Below, piece by piece: positions 1 through 11,526 of a stretch of 64,000 bases of DNA. A model generated the notes under the pieces. The model was not told the DNA's origin. It worked only from the letters and a program-made list of their open reading frames with translations, and did no database searches. Positions within the stretch are counted from its first letter, which is position 1. Each line of letters starts with the position of its first letter. The stretch comes from Gavia stellata (lineage: Eukaryota; Chordata; Aves; Gaviiformes; Gaviidae), in assembly GCF_030936135.1 (NCBI RefSeq), contig NC_082596.1:13244155-13308154 (forward strand). Direction: 5' to 3'. Position numbers and translations under genes: made by a program.

Positions 1-651
1 CACCCTCCCTATGCCAGCAGTTTGCATTGTCCTCCATAAGACTTATCAGTAGGCTATTGCTCTTACTCTGTTCTCCTCCAACAGATTCAATGTTTTTGCT
101 TTCCTAATTTCCCCGCCTCATACCCACAACAGTCCAACAGAAAGCAGGATAAAACACCTGGCACATCCAGGAGTGTCATAAAATACCAGATTCTCTTCTC
201 TCTCTTTTTTGGTACATCATTCCTCAATCCACACTGATGCTAATTCATAGGAGTGTCAGCAGCCTTTCAGTGTCTTCTCAAAACTTTCTGCCCAACACAT
301 GCCAAAAAACACACTAGGAAAGGACCAGCAGCTCAGCTTGCTGATGCACAACGGCCAGTAAGACCTTCCACCCAGAAGTCCAAGCAAACAGGAGTACAAT
401 ACAAGCAAGGACAGAAGCTGCACAAGGTTTTGCACCATGCCTATCTGTACTCAAACTTGCCCAATTCCAGTGCTGACCATACGGACAGAACTCAGTATGG
501 AGAGCAGACACTCCTCAATATCACTATTTAAATGCTTCTACAGCTTCATTCACACACTTATGTTCAAGCAAACAGATGCCCACAAAACTGTTTTCAGAAG
601 GTTCGCATTTCCAAGTCATTGAAAGCAGTAACGCAACTAGGTAATACTTAC
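1..651 (-). other. FAM91A1 intron 4 (partial)
   Basis: Between the donor at 651 and the window edge I see no match to the next expected FAM91A1 exon. Small open frames on both strands have no recognisable content. Confidence 0.7.
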
Positions 652-709
652 AGTCAGCAGCAGTGAAGTTAGGTAATGAATCATAACTTTTTTCGCTGTT
701 CATTATATC
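652..709 (-). CDS. FAM91A1: FAM91A1 coding exon 4
   Basis: 58 nt; acceptor TTTTTAAG before 709 and donor GTAAGT at 651. It encodes DIMNSEKSYDSLPNFTAAD and the first base of a Cys codon. This is the last FAM91A1 exon visible in the window. Confidence 0.95.
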
Positions 710-3700
710 CTTAAAAAGACAAGAAAATTTAGTTCCAACAAGAAAGTCGTCATTTCAGAGGAGCAGGTCAAAAAAAAGAAAGCAGGCAGAATTTTGAAGA
801 ACAAAATGAAAACAGATCTATTAAAGTAAGTTACCTTATAAAACTTGACAATTATTGTGTAATGATTAATCAAGTAAGTTAAATACATAAAAAAGAGACT
901 TCTGTTTAATGTAAGCTTTGCAAAGAAAAATGCTGATTGACAGAATAATAAAGATAAAATCCTGTATCTGTCTTCACCAAAAAAAAGCACACAATTACTA
1001 ACAGGAATAACAGAATAAGCTAACAACTAATCTGTTACATCTGCAATCACTATACACAAAATAAAGAAAACACTTTTGATATCCAATGAAAATAAAAGAA
1101 GGTTGCCAGAGTGCTGACAGAAAACAGAACCATCTTTGTTCTCATAGAAAAGGATCTGCTTCAAGCTTTTGAAAAAGCTTCCAATATGGTTAACTGTCCT
1201 TTTTGAAAGAGGACAAAAAAGAAAATAACCATTCAAATGTGCTGGTTTTTAAAAATGGAAATTCTCTTTGTTTTATTAATCTAACAGAATTAGCTATTTC
1301 TTTTACAGTTTGAAGTGAAGAGTCACAATCTCAAACATCAAAAGAGAAAGACTGGCCTCAGAGTGAGTCCCACCCCTGTTTCACAGGACAAAGTCCAGCT
1401 CTTGAAAGGCTTACGGGAGCAGAAGGGAAAAAACTGCAGGTACAAGTAGTTCTCCAGAAAACTTCCTTACTTGTTCGCATATCCTACCCAAAAGCAAACA
1501 AACTACATGACACTGCCTCATATGCATTACAGGGCCATCAGCAACATCTCTAGGACAGAAAACAACATATTCCTGCCATAGTTTTGCACTCACCTCCATT
1601 ATGCCCGTGTAATATGAGAACGGTGTTACTCTCAGACCTTTCACCATGATGTCAGACAAATGATAAGGGTACAACATGAGATGATCTCGACTGTATTTTA
1701 ACAGATCCTCGTAATATTTACGTTCGTCTTTCTTGACATGCTTAACTACAAGGGGAGAAAAAAGTTACACTGTTCTATGAAGTTCAATTTAAAGTGTTAC
1801 AACAAAAGGATTAAAAATAGTATAATGGCAATTGACAGAAAACAAAAAAACAAAACAAAGGAGTGATGCAGGACATTCAGCATCCAAGGATTTCTACATA
1901 TGATACAAGTATTCTCAGAGCCTTTAAGGATAACATTAGAACAGAGCAGATTTATTTTACAGGTTACCAGGAATTGGCCCATTGAGACAGAACTCACACA
2001 GGCTGTAGAAAATTATCTTTTAATTAGTGAAACTATTACCTACTTTGGGAAGACAAATGGATGCGGTCAATGCAAAAGAAATTGAAAGTCTGCAAACAAG
2101 TCATAGCCAATAGCTCATGTGAGTCAAGGCCACTGTCTGCATCTCATCTAGTGACAGGTTTTATTTTATTAGTCAAATCCTCTCTTAATACCTCTTAATT
2201 TGTTGGAAAAGGGTAGCATAACTACAGCTGAAGTTCAGTTCCACCTGCCAACTCAGTAACCTTAAGAAGTGCTTTGCTAGAAAAGCTGCCAAACAGACTC
2301 AAAGTCAAGACTTCTCTTGATGTTTTATAATTTTAAAGTATTTATTTTCAGGGAATGAGGGACCTTTGAACAGGGCTAGTTCTTGGAGTTCTACAGTAAA
2401 GACAAGCTTACACACAGAAGAATTAGGTAGCAATTAGAAGTTACTTAGCTTCTTTACTCACCTAAGTTATTCCGGTATCGTAACTGATTGCGGATGCTGT
2501 AGAGTACAACCTGCCTTTCATATTCCCTCTGAGAGTTTCCAAGACCCTTGAAAATATAAAGGCCTTTTAGCTGACACGCACAAACCCTCTTTTAGTTAAA
2601 CCACTGCAAAGTGTCTTATGAGGAAACATATGCAGGCATATGAAGACATATATGTCCTTACTCAGGGAGTCCCTCAGTTCAATACAGTGATAGTATCTTT
2701 AGTCTCTGTACGAGGTCAAAGTATCTTTAGTTAAACAGATCTCTCTACACGGGGTGCAGATTTAAGCAATAATCTTTAGGGGGTTTTTCCTAGTACCATT
2801 ATGATAAAAAAGGGAGCATCTAATTCTCAAATCAAAGGTTTTAAACTGGCTTTTAGCAGACATGAAGCATCAAGCATTTTACCAAGCATTCAGTGTCTTG
2901 CAGCCTTGAAGAATTACCCAGAACTATTGTAGCATAAACCAAGCATTGTGAATGACATGTGAAGCTTCAACTGCTGCACTTAAGAAGCTTATAATGCAAA
3001 AAATAATGAAACAGCTCAAGTTGTAGTTTCACACAAGTAAGGCAATCAAGTGACCTCAGGTCACAAGATTAAGGTGTAAACACAGCACACTACTTGACTA
3101 TCATGAAAGAAGATAAAAAGAGAACTTTGGTTGATGCTTTAAATGACTTATTTCAAAAACTGTCCCCTCAAAATTCTTCCTATTACTCTTCTACTCTGCA
3201 TCCACAACAAGCAAACTGTTTTTTTTTTTTTCCCCCAGCTCCTGGTTCCCTCATTGATGCTCATATTAAAGAAGATCCTTACATAAAAAGGTAGTTTATT
3301 GCATTGGTGAGATAAACTAGTAATTTACATACATCCTGTAGAATCAGGTATTAGAAAAGAAACACCTGATATCACAGAGTCCATAATTGATTAAATATCC
3401 AAAGAGGTATCCAAGTATTTACTCCAAGTACAAAAATATTAAGAACTATTCTAACACTAAAGTAAACAAAACAGTATTCCAGAAGTTACATTAAAGAAAA
3501 TAATGCATTCGGTACCGGTGTATATTCTATCCTGAATCACATAGCCAACAGCATAGCACTCAGCTGGGCAGGTAAAGAAATCATTATTCATGCCTCTCTT
3601 ACAGCTCCTGAAATCTCAAACTCAAGGAACTCAATTACTCAGGGCCTGCAGCCGCTACTCATCCTCTCCATCCTTCCTTTGTGCAAGAGCAGGAATTGTT

Positions 3701-4504
3701 TTTCAGCATCTGCTTTCAAGCAATGTAAGACTTTGGAGTCGAGAACGTCTCGACAGAATACCTCCCTTCTGCTATCAGAGGCCCATTAAATCTGTCAAAT
3801 CAAAATTTCATGAGGTTTTCTTTTCCAGGAGCCACTCACTGCAACAGTTCCCTGGCTACCAAAACGCAGGGCTGCACCAGTCTCCAATGATACCTGTCAT
3901 GGTTCAGCTCACACTATTCAGGGGTTGCGTGGGGGATACCCGCCTCAGCTGGTCTTGTGTCTGCAGAAGCTAGGAGAGCACCCCACCCCACCCCACATCC
4001 CCCTCTGGCCACAGAGACCCCAAACCACCTCTCCGTCCACATCTCCTCACAGAGGCCCCCACAAACACACACGTATATCCCCCACTCCTCACATATAGAC
4101 CCCACACAGCCCTCACATCCCACTCTCCCCGCAGACACCCCCCAAACACACACACATCCCCCCTCTCCCCACAGAGGGGCCGCACACCCCCCATGCCCCT
4201 CTCTCCTCACACGCAGACCCCACACCCAGCCCATATCCCCCCTCTCCCCACAGCCAAACACCTCCCCCACAGGCAGGCACCCCACGGCCCCCGCGGCAAG
4301 GGCCGCCTGCCTTTCCCCGGGACAGCCAGGGCTGAGTCCCCACGTCGCCCCGCACTCCGCCGGGCGCCCTCCCGCCCTCCGCTTCCCCGGGCGTGGAGCT
4401 CGGCAGCCCGGACCCTGCCCGCCCGCCGGCACCTGCTTGACGCTGGCCGGCAGCCGGCCCCAGGGGTAGTTGTGGCGGATGTGGAACTCCACGTCGATGT
4501 TCAT
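652..4504 (-). CDS. FAM91A1: FAM91A1, 5' part of gene (coding exons 1-4)
   Basis: Partial gene read right to left and continuing beyond the left edge. Coding exons are 4504-4433, 2546-2462, 1745-1594 and 709-652, all with GT-AG borders and matching phases (0, 1, 0, 1). The joined N-terminus begins MNIDVEFHIRHNYPW, as in vertebrate FAM91A1, followed by GLGNSQREYERQVVLYSIRN, YPYHLSDIMVKGLRVTPFSY and DIMNSEKSYDSLPNF. About 121 residues of a roughly 840-residue protein are present. Known role of the family: FAM91A1 joins WDR11 and C17orf75 in a complex that helps capture TBC1D23/golgin-tethered endosome-derived vesicles at the trans-Golgi network. The start is fixed by homology and a G at -3; the frame is open further upstream through the CpG island, so no upstream stop decides it. 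The last codon in the window is split after its first base, so the next exon (expected to begin Cys-Leu-Arg) lies to the left of position 1; I did not find it in 1-651. Confidence 0.96.
1594..1745 (-). CDS. FAM91A1: FAM91A1 coding exon 3
   Basis: 152 nt; acceptor TTGTAG at 1751-1746 and donor GTGAGT at 1593. It contains the conserved block YPYHLSDIMVKGLRVTPFSY followed by YTGIME and ends on a whole codon. An open frame runs on past the donor into the intron, but that extension is not coding. Confidence 0.97.
2462..2546 (-). CDS. FAM91A1: FAM91A1 coding exon 2
   Basis: 85 nt ending in phase 1. The acceptor is TTTTCAAG just right of 2546 and the donor is GTGAGT at 2461. It encodes GLGNSQREYERQ then VVLYSIRNQLRYRNNL plus the first base of a Val codon completed in exon 3. 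Confidence 0.96.
2547..4432 (-). other. FAM91A1 intron 1
   Basis: 1886-nt intron. The left two-thirds is AT-rich with no recognised feature apart from a short T-run near 3220. The right end holds the C-rich minisatellite, annotated separately, and passes into the CpG island. Confidence 0.85.
3982..4275 (+). repeat. C-rich minisatellite, period about 40 bp
   Basis: The motif CTCTCCCCACAG or a close variant recurs with its ACAG-like end near 4011, 4049, 4089, 4131, 4171, 4210 and 4249, giving spacings of 38 to 42 bp. Between copies are ACCCC, CACACA and ATCCCCC tracts. About seven imperfect units lie in FAM91A1 intron 1. On the FAM91A1 sense strand the array is G-rich, with repeated runs of four or more G. 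Open frames across it on both strands are compositional and not genes. Confidence 0.85.
4433..4504 (-). CDS. FAM91A1: FAM91A1 coding exon 1
   Basis: 72 nt, 24 codons, from ATG (4504-4502) to CAG, with donor GTGCCG at 4432. It encodes MNIDVEFHIRHNYPWGRLPA plus SVKQ. It lies inside a GC-rich CpG island, and its donor leads directly into G-rich intron sequence on the transcribed-sense strand. Confidence 0.96.
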
Positions 4505-4628
4505 GGCGGGGAGGCCCGGCCGCGCCGCGGGGCCCCGCCGCCAGGAGGCGCTCCAGCCCAGTGGCCGCCCTGCCCTCGGCCCGCCGCCGCAGCCACCTCC
4601 CGCCCGCCGCCGCTTCCGCGTTACGCCC

Positions 4629-4657
4629 CCGGAAGCGCCTGGACACGTTACTTCCGG
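4629..4657. promoter_or_regulatory. Paired ETS/GABP-type sites
   Basis: CCGGAAGC at 4629-4636 and ACTTCCGG at 4650-4657 (CCGGAAGT on the minus strand) are a facing pair about 20 bp apart, just upstream of FAM91A1. ETS pairs together with NRF1 are common in CpG-island housekeeping promoters. Recognition is by consensus only. Confidence 0.6.
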
Positions 4658-4720
4658 CGGGGCGGGGAGAGGGGTGGCGGTCATCCCGGGATACAGCCGG
4701 TGGCGGGGTGGGGGTGCAGC

Positions 4721-4732
4721 TGCGCATGCGCA
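4721..4732. promoter_or_regulatory. NRF1 site (perfect palindrome)
   Basis: TGCGCATGCGCA is an exact match to the NRF1 consensus YGCGCAYGCGCR. It lies 217 bp upstream of the FAM91A1 ATG within the CpG island. Confidence 0.8.
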
Positions 4733-4960
4733 CGGCGGCAGCCGGGCCGTCCCGCGGCGGCTGCGGGCGGCGGCCTGGAGGGACCGGGGTGTCGGATGCC
4801 GCCCGGGTGACCCCCGGCCGCCCGCTGCCTTTCCCCGCTTCGTCGGGCGGCAGGGGAGCGCGGCGAGGTTACTTCGGTCGGTGTTAATAAGCTGCTGTAA
4901 GCGGAGGCGAGGCCTGTGCTTTCCAGCCAGCGTGTTCAGTCGCTGCACCAGCAGCGAGCG

Positions 4961-7690
4961 GCAGGAGTGTCCAGGCCTTGCACGCACTGTGCTTCCACAC
5001 ACGCTGTAAGACGCAGGTGCTTGTGCCTCGAAAAGGTTATCCCTCGCCTTGTCTGCTTCCCCCGTACACCAGTGCAACCGTCTGTGGGCTGACACAGGTT
5101 GGGAACAGATCCGAGCTTGAAATAACTCTCTCTTACCTGTTCGGTTAGTTTTGACATTAGTTTCCTAGCGCAGTTCATGATACACCTGGACAAATGCCAG
5201 CGACTGCCCAAAGCAAGGGCTGGTACAGGAGCAGAAATAAGCATTTCACAACAAGGAATGAGCAAGATCATTTCATTGAGCAGTGGCCCTGGGCTATGCC
5301 AGCTGATTGTGTGTGGGCTGCGTAGTGCGAGGACTGAAACCTTGCAGACCTGAATGCCAGCAACAGCCTGTTCTGTTCGTACAGGGTCTTGAGCAAGTGG
5401 ATTAATACCATCAAGGAAGCTGCTCCGAATAAAATAGCAGCAGGTGCCCCTCCTTAGGATCTAGGTTTTTGTGAGTCATTTAAAGTCTTACCAGTGTTAA
5501 AATCGGTGCCAACTTTCCGTAAAGAAGCATTTTCTTATTGTTTAAGCGTCAGGGAATTACAAACGGGGGAAGGGCTCTATATTTTTAACACTACACAACA
5601 TTTTAGTGAATGATTTGATGTATAAGTAGAATAAACAAAGCAAGTGAGCCCCTGATCACTTGTGCCATTTAATTTTTAAGGCTATTATCCTACATGCTCG
5701 GTAATAACCTTGGAGCAGTGGTGACAGAGCTGAAAGGGGACCAACAACATTAGAAAGAAACTCAGTGCTCTGTTATCTTTGAGTAGGTCCCAAGAGAACT
5801 GCAGACCCAGTTCTTCGGCATCACAGATATCTTCAGGATCCCACTTCTGCCTAACTGCAGAGACACAAAGCCTCAGCCTGTGGACATGCCCCATGGTACC
5901 GACATGCAGAGATCCCTGCAGCTGAGGAAATGGTGAGCAGCTTTCACAATCTCCATAGTCTCAGATAAGGCCTCCCTGCTCGTATTACCAGCAGGATTCA
6001 GTCCAGGAACACAGTCACAGCCTGACAACTTGACCTCATCATTAATTCTTTTAACCCCAGTTGTCAGGTTTCTTAGGAGCCTTTCTCTGCCACACCCTAC
6101 ATTGGTTTATAAATAAACTATGAAAAGACATTAATAGGAAACCCTTTTTGCCTTGCCCATTGCCACATAAACCACACGGTACAGGTCTTTGGATGGTACT
6201 GTCTGTTTGCTTTTGATATCAGTAATTAGACACACCTCTCAACAGGGCAGGACGATTTTTTTCTTGGATGGTTCTGAGGTAAATTATCTTGTTAGTGGCA
6301 CCAGCACCTGAATAATAATTTTAGTAAGACAGATATGAGAATCCACAAGCTAAAAATTCAGGTGTTCAGAATAACAGTAATGCATGCAGTATTTCTATTC
6401 CATTATATTCCTATTGGCTGCCTCAGACTCTTCAGTGATAGCACTGGCAAAAGGGAAGAAAAAACAAGACAATTAGAAAGAAACCATTGATGTGGGGTAG
6501 ATCTTCAGAGAAGCAAAATAATTGAGCAGAGCTGTGATTAGAAGCCAATAGTGGAAGTACTTGATTTTTAACAGGATTTTAGTTTATTATCAGGAAGGGT
6601 ACTATACAACAAAATTGTTCTGTGTTTATTAATGCATTTGAGAATTTGCAGACAACTGATTCAAATTCACCTTCTAAATGAAGGTCATAGATAAAACACC
6701 CTGAACTCCTGCACTGTCAATTGAGGTCACTGAACTCTGAAGTTATAATCGCATTGGTTTAAATCATGTATGTAAAATACAGTGAGCAGTGAGGATCAGG
6801 CCACTGATCCTTTTTTCCAAACTTTAGGATATCATAAAAAACACATCCACTCCCTCCCAGCTCTGCTCCTCAGGATGGATATGTATGTGTAGGATGTTGT
6901 GTAGTTTACAGTTTCTCCAGCTGACCCTTCAGGAAGTTGCAGCAATGGGCAGATTTATCCTGGAACACGGACACTATGTGTAGCCTCTCCAGTCATTTAC
7001 AACTTGCCCTGACTCGTGTTAGTGCTCACAAGTAATCAAACCTGGTTCAGATATTGCTACCCCTAGTTTGACACTCAGTAGATGTGTGCCACTGACTATA
7101 TATAATATTCATTAATTTTATTTATTCTTTTTCTATTCTGGTTGGTACACATGACTACTGATTTAAATGCATTCATTTCTGGCAGGAATAATCTTCCTTT
7201 GTGAGGACAAGCAAAACAAGGTTTGAACACTTTAGCCTTCTGTTCATCATCTATTAGCTGCTCTTCTTCCACATTCTGTGATAAATCTCCACTTACCTTT
7301 GTTTATGCCTTACTTCTGAGATATTTTTAGACCATCTTCTTTTTGCCTTTGATGACTCTTGCTGCTCATAACTCATTCTGTCCATTTGCTTTTCTAAATT
7401 GATTCCTGTGTTCTTGTTCTCTGTATCTACTTGCAACCTCAGTTATGTCTTTTGGAGTTACATATTCTTAAAAAGTACTTGTTGGAGACTTACTGCTACA
7501 CATTCTTCTTACTATACTTCTATCTTTCCTTCCTATAGAGAAAATTTGCTTCTTGGGTTTTAATATATTTGCTTCCAGTTATTCTCAGCAGCTTTCATTC
7601 TTGAGATCACCCTCTCAAAAGACATTACCTTTTGGTTCACTGACTTTTCAAATGTCTGCTTTTTCCTTATTCCAAGTCTTTTGTGCTTTT
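4961..7690. other. Intergenic DNA between FAM91A1 and ANXA13, no gene recognised
   Basis: AT-rich sequence with only short unrelated open frames. No tRNA-like box, repeat family or conserved exon was recognised. Confidence 0.6.
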
Positions 7691-7703
7691 TCCTTGCAAT
7701 AAG

Positions 7704-9863
7704 TTAACTCCATGTGCCATTACCACTTTCAAACAAACTACCTTCCGCTTCTGAATTTTCAACCAGTTCCTCCATGTTTAAAATCAGAAGCAGCAGCTTG
7801 GCTTCCTCTAGTGAATTCCTCTGATTCCTGAGAGAGAAGTTGATTCTGGTGTGCTCAACAAGTTTGATGGGCTGGTGGGGGCCTGCCAGTTTGCTTTTCC
7901 CACTGACAGCTAGCTGAGGCATATCTACAGAATAAAATACAGAGCTTTGACAGAGCGAGCTGAGGTGAATCAGTGCAACTGTCCTCTGAACTGAGCACCT
8001 GCACTGAGAAGTTGCAATGAGATCTCTTATTCGCATTCCTTCTAGTCCTGGCTGGCTTGATGGGCTGCATGCCACCTTCACCAACATGTGAAGAATATCT
8101 ACTCTCCAAGATGACTATTGTCTCTTTCTCAGCACCCCCGAGCTGCTTACTCAGATTAACAACTGTTGATCGGGTCTCAAGACCAAATAGTTCCCAGGGA
8201 ATTCTTTCATCAGAAATAATGTTTTCTTGCATATCCAGGAATGGGACAGTGACTTCCTTCAAGGACACTGACTTCCAACTGGAGACAAATTAATTGTAAA
8301 TGCCTGAGTTTAGCCAAGTTTGTTAGCGAGCTGAATTGTTTATTTAGGACTTCCACTCCAATTTTCAAGCCCTTAAATTTCTCTCCAAAGCGAAAATTTG
8401 AAAGCTTAAGTCCTTCCTGCAGCTTATCCCTGTTGGTGAATGTCTTGGTAAACCTGTCTGAAAATCTTTTGGTCCTTGATAGTGCTTGATCAGCCTCTGG
8501 TCAACCCCCTGCCCTTTTTGTTTGGTCTGGATAAATCTCCAAATACTGTTCAGAATTCTTGTAGTTGTCTTTACTTTCTGCAAATTCTCAGTCTCACACA
8601 GGTTCACCAGGGATCAGCAGAGTTGAACAGGAATGCCAGGCACTGCTACCGCTGTAAGAGCCATTTCATGGCTCATACCAATGCTGCAGTCAAGGTTGGT
8701 GAAGGCATTAATTCTGTTGACTCCAATGTAATCCACAAGCCATGTTTCTCTGTCACACAGAAATCCAGGTGCCTGTCCCTCCAGGGAAAGTTCCACCTCT
8801 TCTTGCAGACAGACAAAGCACCATCCCACTGCCCAGCCGCATGGGCACGTTGCTACCACAAACATCCTCTGCAAAAAGCGCAAAGCTCAGCTTCACTTAG
8901 TTCTTACCTGTTACCACCTTGGTCCTTTTATTATTTCACTTACTTCACTAGACTGAAGATTTTAATTGCCTCTTTCATTTAGCCTCAGTTAAGGCCCATC
9001 AGCTTTAACCAATTCTGTGGCTACCTTTAGAGCAAAGGCTCACTTGGCGGTAGGCAGCAGTAATCTCCAGAGTAGCAGTGTTACCAGTCTACAGTTGCGC
9101 TCTGCAGTGTGGGGTGTTTCTTACCTGGTGTAATGTTTCATCTCCTTTTCACCTTTTTCAATTCTCTCCACTCCACCTTTCAGAGGAGAATGTCTGTTTA
9201 TAGGCAGCCTTGTGATAGGCCCTTTCCGCCTTCTCTGCATCCAGCCTGCTTGATCTTGCCGTGGCATAATACCCGTGCCTCAGTTTTCCATCCTGCTGGC
9301 AAAAGCAGGAAGAAACAGATAGAGGCAGACTGCATTCATTAGATACCAAGAGATGCCCCTATCTTATTGCTTGAGGTACATCACCTGCGGGAATGTGGTC
9401 CTCAGCTGAAAAGTACCATACAATCCTTAATTTTTGTTAATCATACAAACTTTTAAACTCCCAGTATGTATACTAAGTCAACCAAATTGATGGGTGGGAG
9501 TAGCTCATAGTTTTCCTATGGATACCTTATTTGCATGTTTAGATAGACCATTTGCATGCACAGCATGATATCATATGACTCAATCTGCTGTTTGTTTTAA
9601 ATCCTTAATGAGTTGTGCCTTCTGAGCTGCTGCATTTCACTCACAACCAGTAAAAGCAGTAGGATTACCAGTCTGTATTTGAGCTTATGAATGCCCTCCA
9701 ACCTGACAGATTCTTGCAACCCTGCAGTTGCTTTCTCTCCAACTTTAGTATTTCCTTTAATGTCAGTTGGGACAGCTTTATTCCCAAAAATACTATGGAA
9801 GAAGTGGGTAGTTCCCAGCTCAGTAAAGGCTTTGAAGATGCCTTTGAGACAGTACGTAACCAC
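7704..9863 (-). pseudogene. Unidentified coding-like relic (several broken minus-strand frames)
   Basis: Four or five sizeable minus-strand frames follow one another in shifted phases: 9863-9597, 8883-8614, 8607-8365, 8268-7855 and 8087-7704. Some have protein-like composition, for example LETRSTVVNLSKQLGGAEKE and LVEHTRINFSLRNQRNSLEE. After the stop near 7704 the frame continues with lysine/glutamate-rich text broken by stops. This could be a decayed processed pseudogene, the internal part of an old mobile element, or chance. I recognise no domain and no reverse transcriptase motif, and I do not name it. Confidence 0.2.
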
Positions 9864-10167
9864 AAAGCATTGAATTCTGGATTAAAGTCTTCTTATTCAC
9901 GTTTGATTTTTACATTGCACGTGTTTGAACACCATAATCAAGGCTGATCATTTATTTTTAAGTGTGTTTGAATGGTAGCGAGGTCTTTGCAGGAAAGTAC
10001 TGTCTGTCAAACCATTTAAAACCTAGAATTATTACCGCACTTTCGGTAACACAGTAATTTTCTTTTGCTTACTGTTTAGATAATCACATAGATTTTTTTC
10101 CGCTGAACTGCTATAAATACAAGTGTACTTGTTTTCTTCTCTTATTTTTCTCTGGGTGTCCTACCTG

Positions 10168-11140
10168 AGATCTAAAGCAGGACGTTGGCTGGCTGCCAGG
10201 TGCCTGCCAAGCTGCTCTCTCACTCCCCCTCCTCAAAAGGACAGGGGGAGAAAATAAAATGAAAAAGGTCGTGGGTTAAGATAAAGACAGGGAGATTGTT
10301 CACCAGTTACTGTCATGGGCAAAACAGGCTTGACTTAGGGAAATTAATTGACATTATTGCCGATTAAAAATAGAGTAGGATAATGAGAAAGACAAAACTA
10401 AAAACACCTTCCTCCACCTGCTTCTTCACAGGCTCAACTTCACTCCTTCATTCCCAGCTTTTCTACCTCCTTCTCCCGAACAGTGGAGGGGGACGGGGAA
10501 TGGGGGTTGCAGTCAGTCCGTAACACTTTGTCTCTGCTGCTCCTTCCTCCTCATGTTCTTCCCCTGCTCCAGCGTGGGTCCTCCACAGGGTCACAGGTCC
10601 TGCCAGAAAACCTGCTCCTGCGTGGGCTCCTCTCCACGGGCCATCATTCCTGCCAGGAGCCTGCTCCAGCGCAGGCTCTCCATGGGCTGCAGCTTCCGTC
10701 AGGGCACATCCGCGTGCTCCGGCGTGGGGTCCTCCGTGGGCTGCAGTGTGGATATCTGCTCCACCGTGGACCTCCATGGGCTGCAGGGGGACAACCTGCC
10801 TCACCATGGTCTTCACCACGGTCTTCACCACGGGCTGCAGGAGAATCTCTGCTGTAGCACCTGGAGCACCTCCTCCCCCTCCTTCCTCACTGACCTTGGT
10901 GTCTGCAGGGATGTTTCTCTTACATTTTTCTCATTCCTCTCTCACAGCTGATATGCAGTATTTTTTACCCTTTCTTAAATATGTTATCACAGAGGCACCA
11001 CCCGCATTGCTGATGGGGCTCAGCTTTGTCCAGCGGTGGGTCCGTTTTGGACTCAGCTGGCACTGGCTCTGTCCGGCATGGCGGCAACCTCTGCTCTCTT
11101 CTCACAGAGACACCCGCCCACTGCCAAAACCTTGCTTTCC
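10168..11140 (-). mobile_element. LTR of an endogenous retrovirus, probably solo, minus orientation
   Basis: About 970 bp resembling a long avian ERV LTR read in reverse. The left end (GGCTGGCTGCC on plus) matches the LTR 3' terminus as I recall it. The right end (CCAAAACCTTG on plus) matches the reversed 5' terminus. Inside are the family's GCTCCAGCGTGGG-like units near 10566, 10613, 10663, 10716 and 10758. No gag, pol or env coding is seen on either side, so it looks solo. The terminal TG/CA dinucleotides and target-site duplication are not clear, so the ends are approximate. Open frames across it (for example 10483-10857 and 10831-10463) are compositional. The family name is not assigned; an ERVL-type origin is only a guess. 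Confidence 0.7.
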
Positions 11141-11513
11141 CAATAAAAGCAGTGAGATTCTGTTCAAAATATTTTGTAGGAGCTGAGGGTTCTCAATGAC
11201 ATATTAAATACCACTAAATCCCGTAAGATCTAATATAAACTCTTCGGAGGAGGCATCCTTCCTTCTAAAATGTTTGGAAAGCTTGTGTTGGGCAGTACCA
11301 GAGCTATATGTTTTAAATCATTGTAATAACAATTAGATAAATGCGTATGTATAATATTGAGGCTTATATTGTGAAATCCTCATTTTCCTTGGAGAAACCA
11401 GACAGCTCTATGACACAACAGGATGTGATATTAGATAGTAGGGATAATAAAGCCACCATGTAATGATGAATACACCCCACCTTGAAATGACTAGAATTTT
11501 AATAATGTCAGAA

Positions 11514-11526
11514 GTTATTGATTAAC
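11514..11526. promoter_or_regulatory. HNF1-like binding site upstream of ANXA13
   Basis: GTTATTGATTAAC matches the HNF1 palindrome GTTAATNATTAAC at 11 of 12 informative positions. It lies about 106 bp before the ANXA13 start codon. HNF1A/B drive intestinal and renal epithelial genes, which matches the known epithelial expression of ANXA13. A CDX-type ATAAAG lies further upstream near 11446. Confidence 0.6.

Larger units (their letters stand above)
4260..4960. promoter_or_regulatory. CpG-island promoter of FAM91A1
   Basis: Very GC-rich and CpG-dense sequence centred on the FAM91A1 start codon, flanked by AT-rich DNA on both sides. It carries an NRF1 palindrome, two ETS-type sites and GC boxes, and has no TATA box near the expected start. 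This is typical of a dispersed-start housekeeping promoter. Such islands often also fire outward, so an unannotated divergent RNA toward the right is possible but nothing in the sequence proves it. Confidence 0.85.

Noticed and set aside
3957-5009. Long plus-strand open frames (170, 205, 179 and 108 residues) opposite FAM91A1
   Set aside because: Low-complexity Pro/His/Arg-rich translations of GC-rich repeat and CpG-island DNA; no domain and no splice or homology support.
3914-5095. 393-residue minus-strand open frame through the FAM91A1 start
   Set aside because: It contains the true exon 1 but runs through the donor at 4432 and across the minisatellite and CpG island; homology and splice sites limit the coding part to 4504-4433.
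10463-11186. Four overlapping open frames of 122-146 residues
   Set aside because: They lie inside or across the edge of the LTR and reflect its GC-rich internal repeats; no retroviral protein motif.
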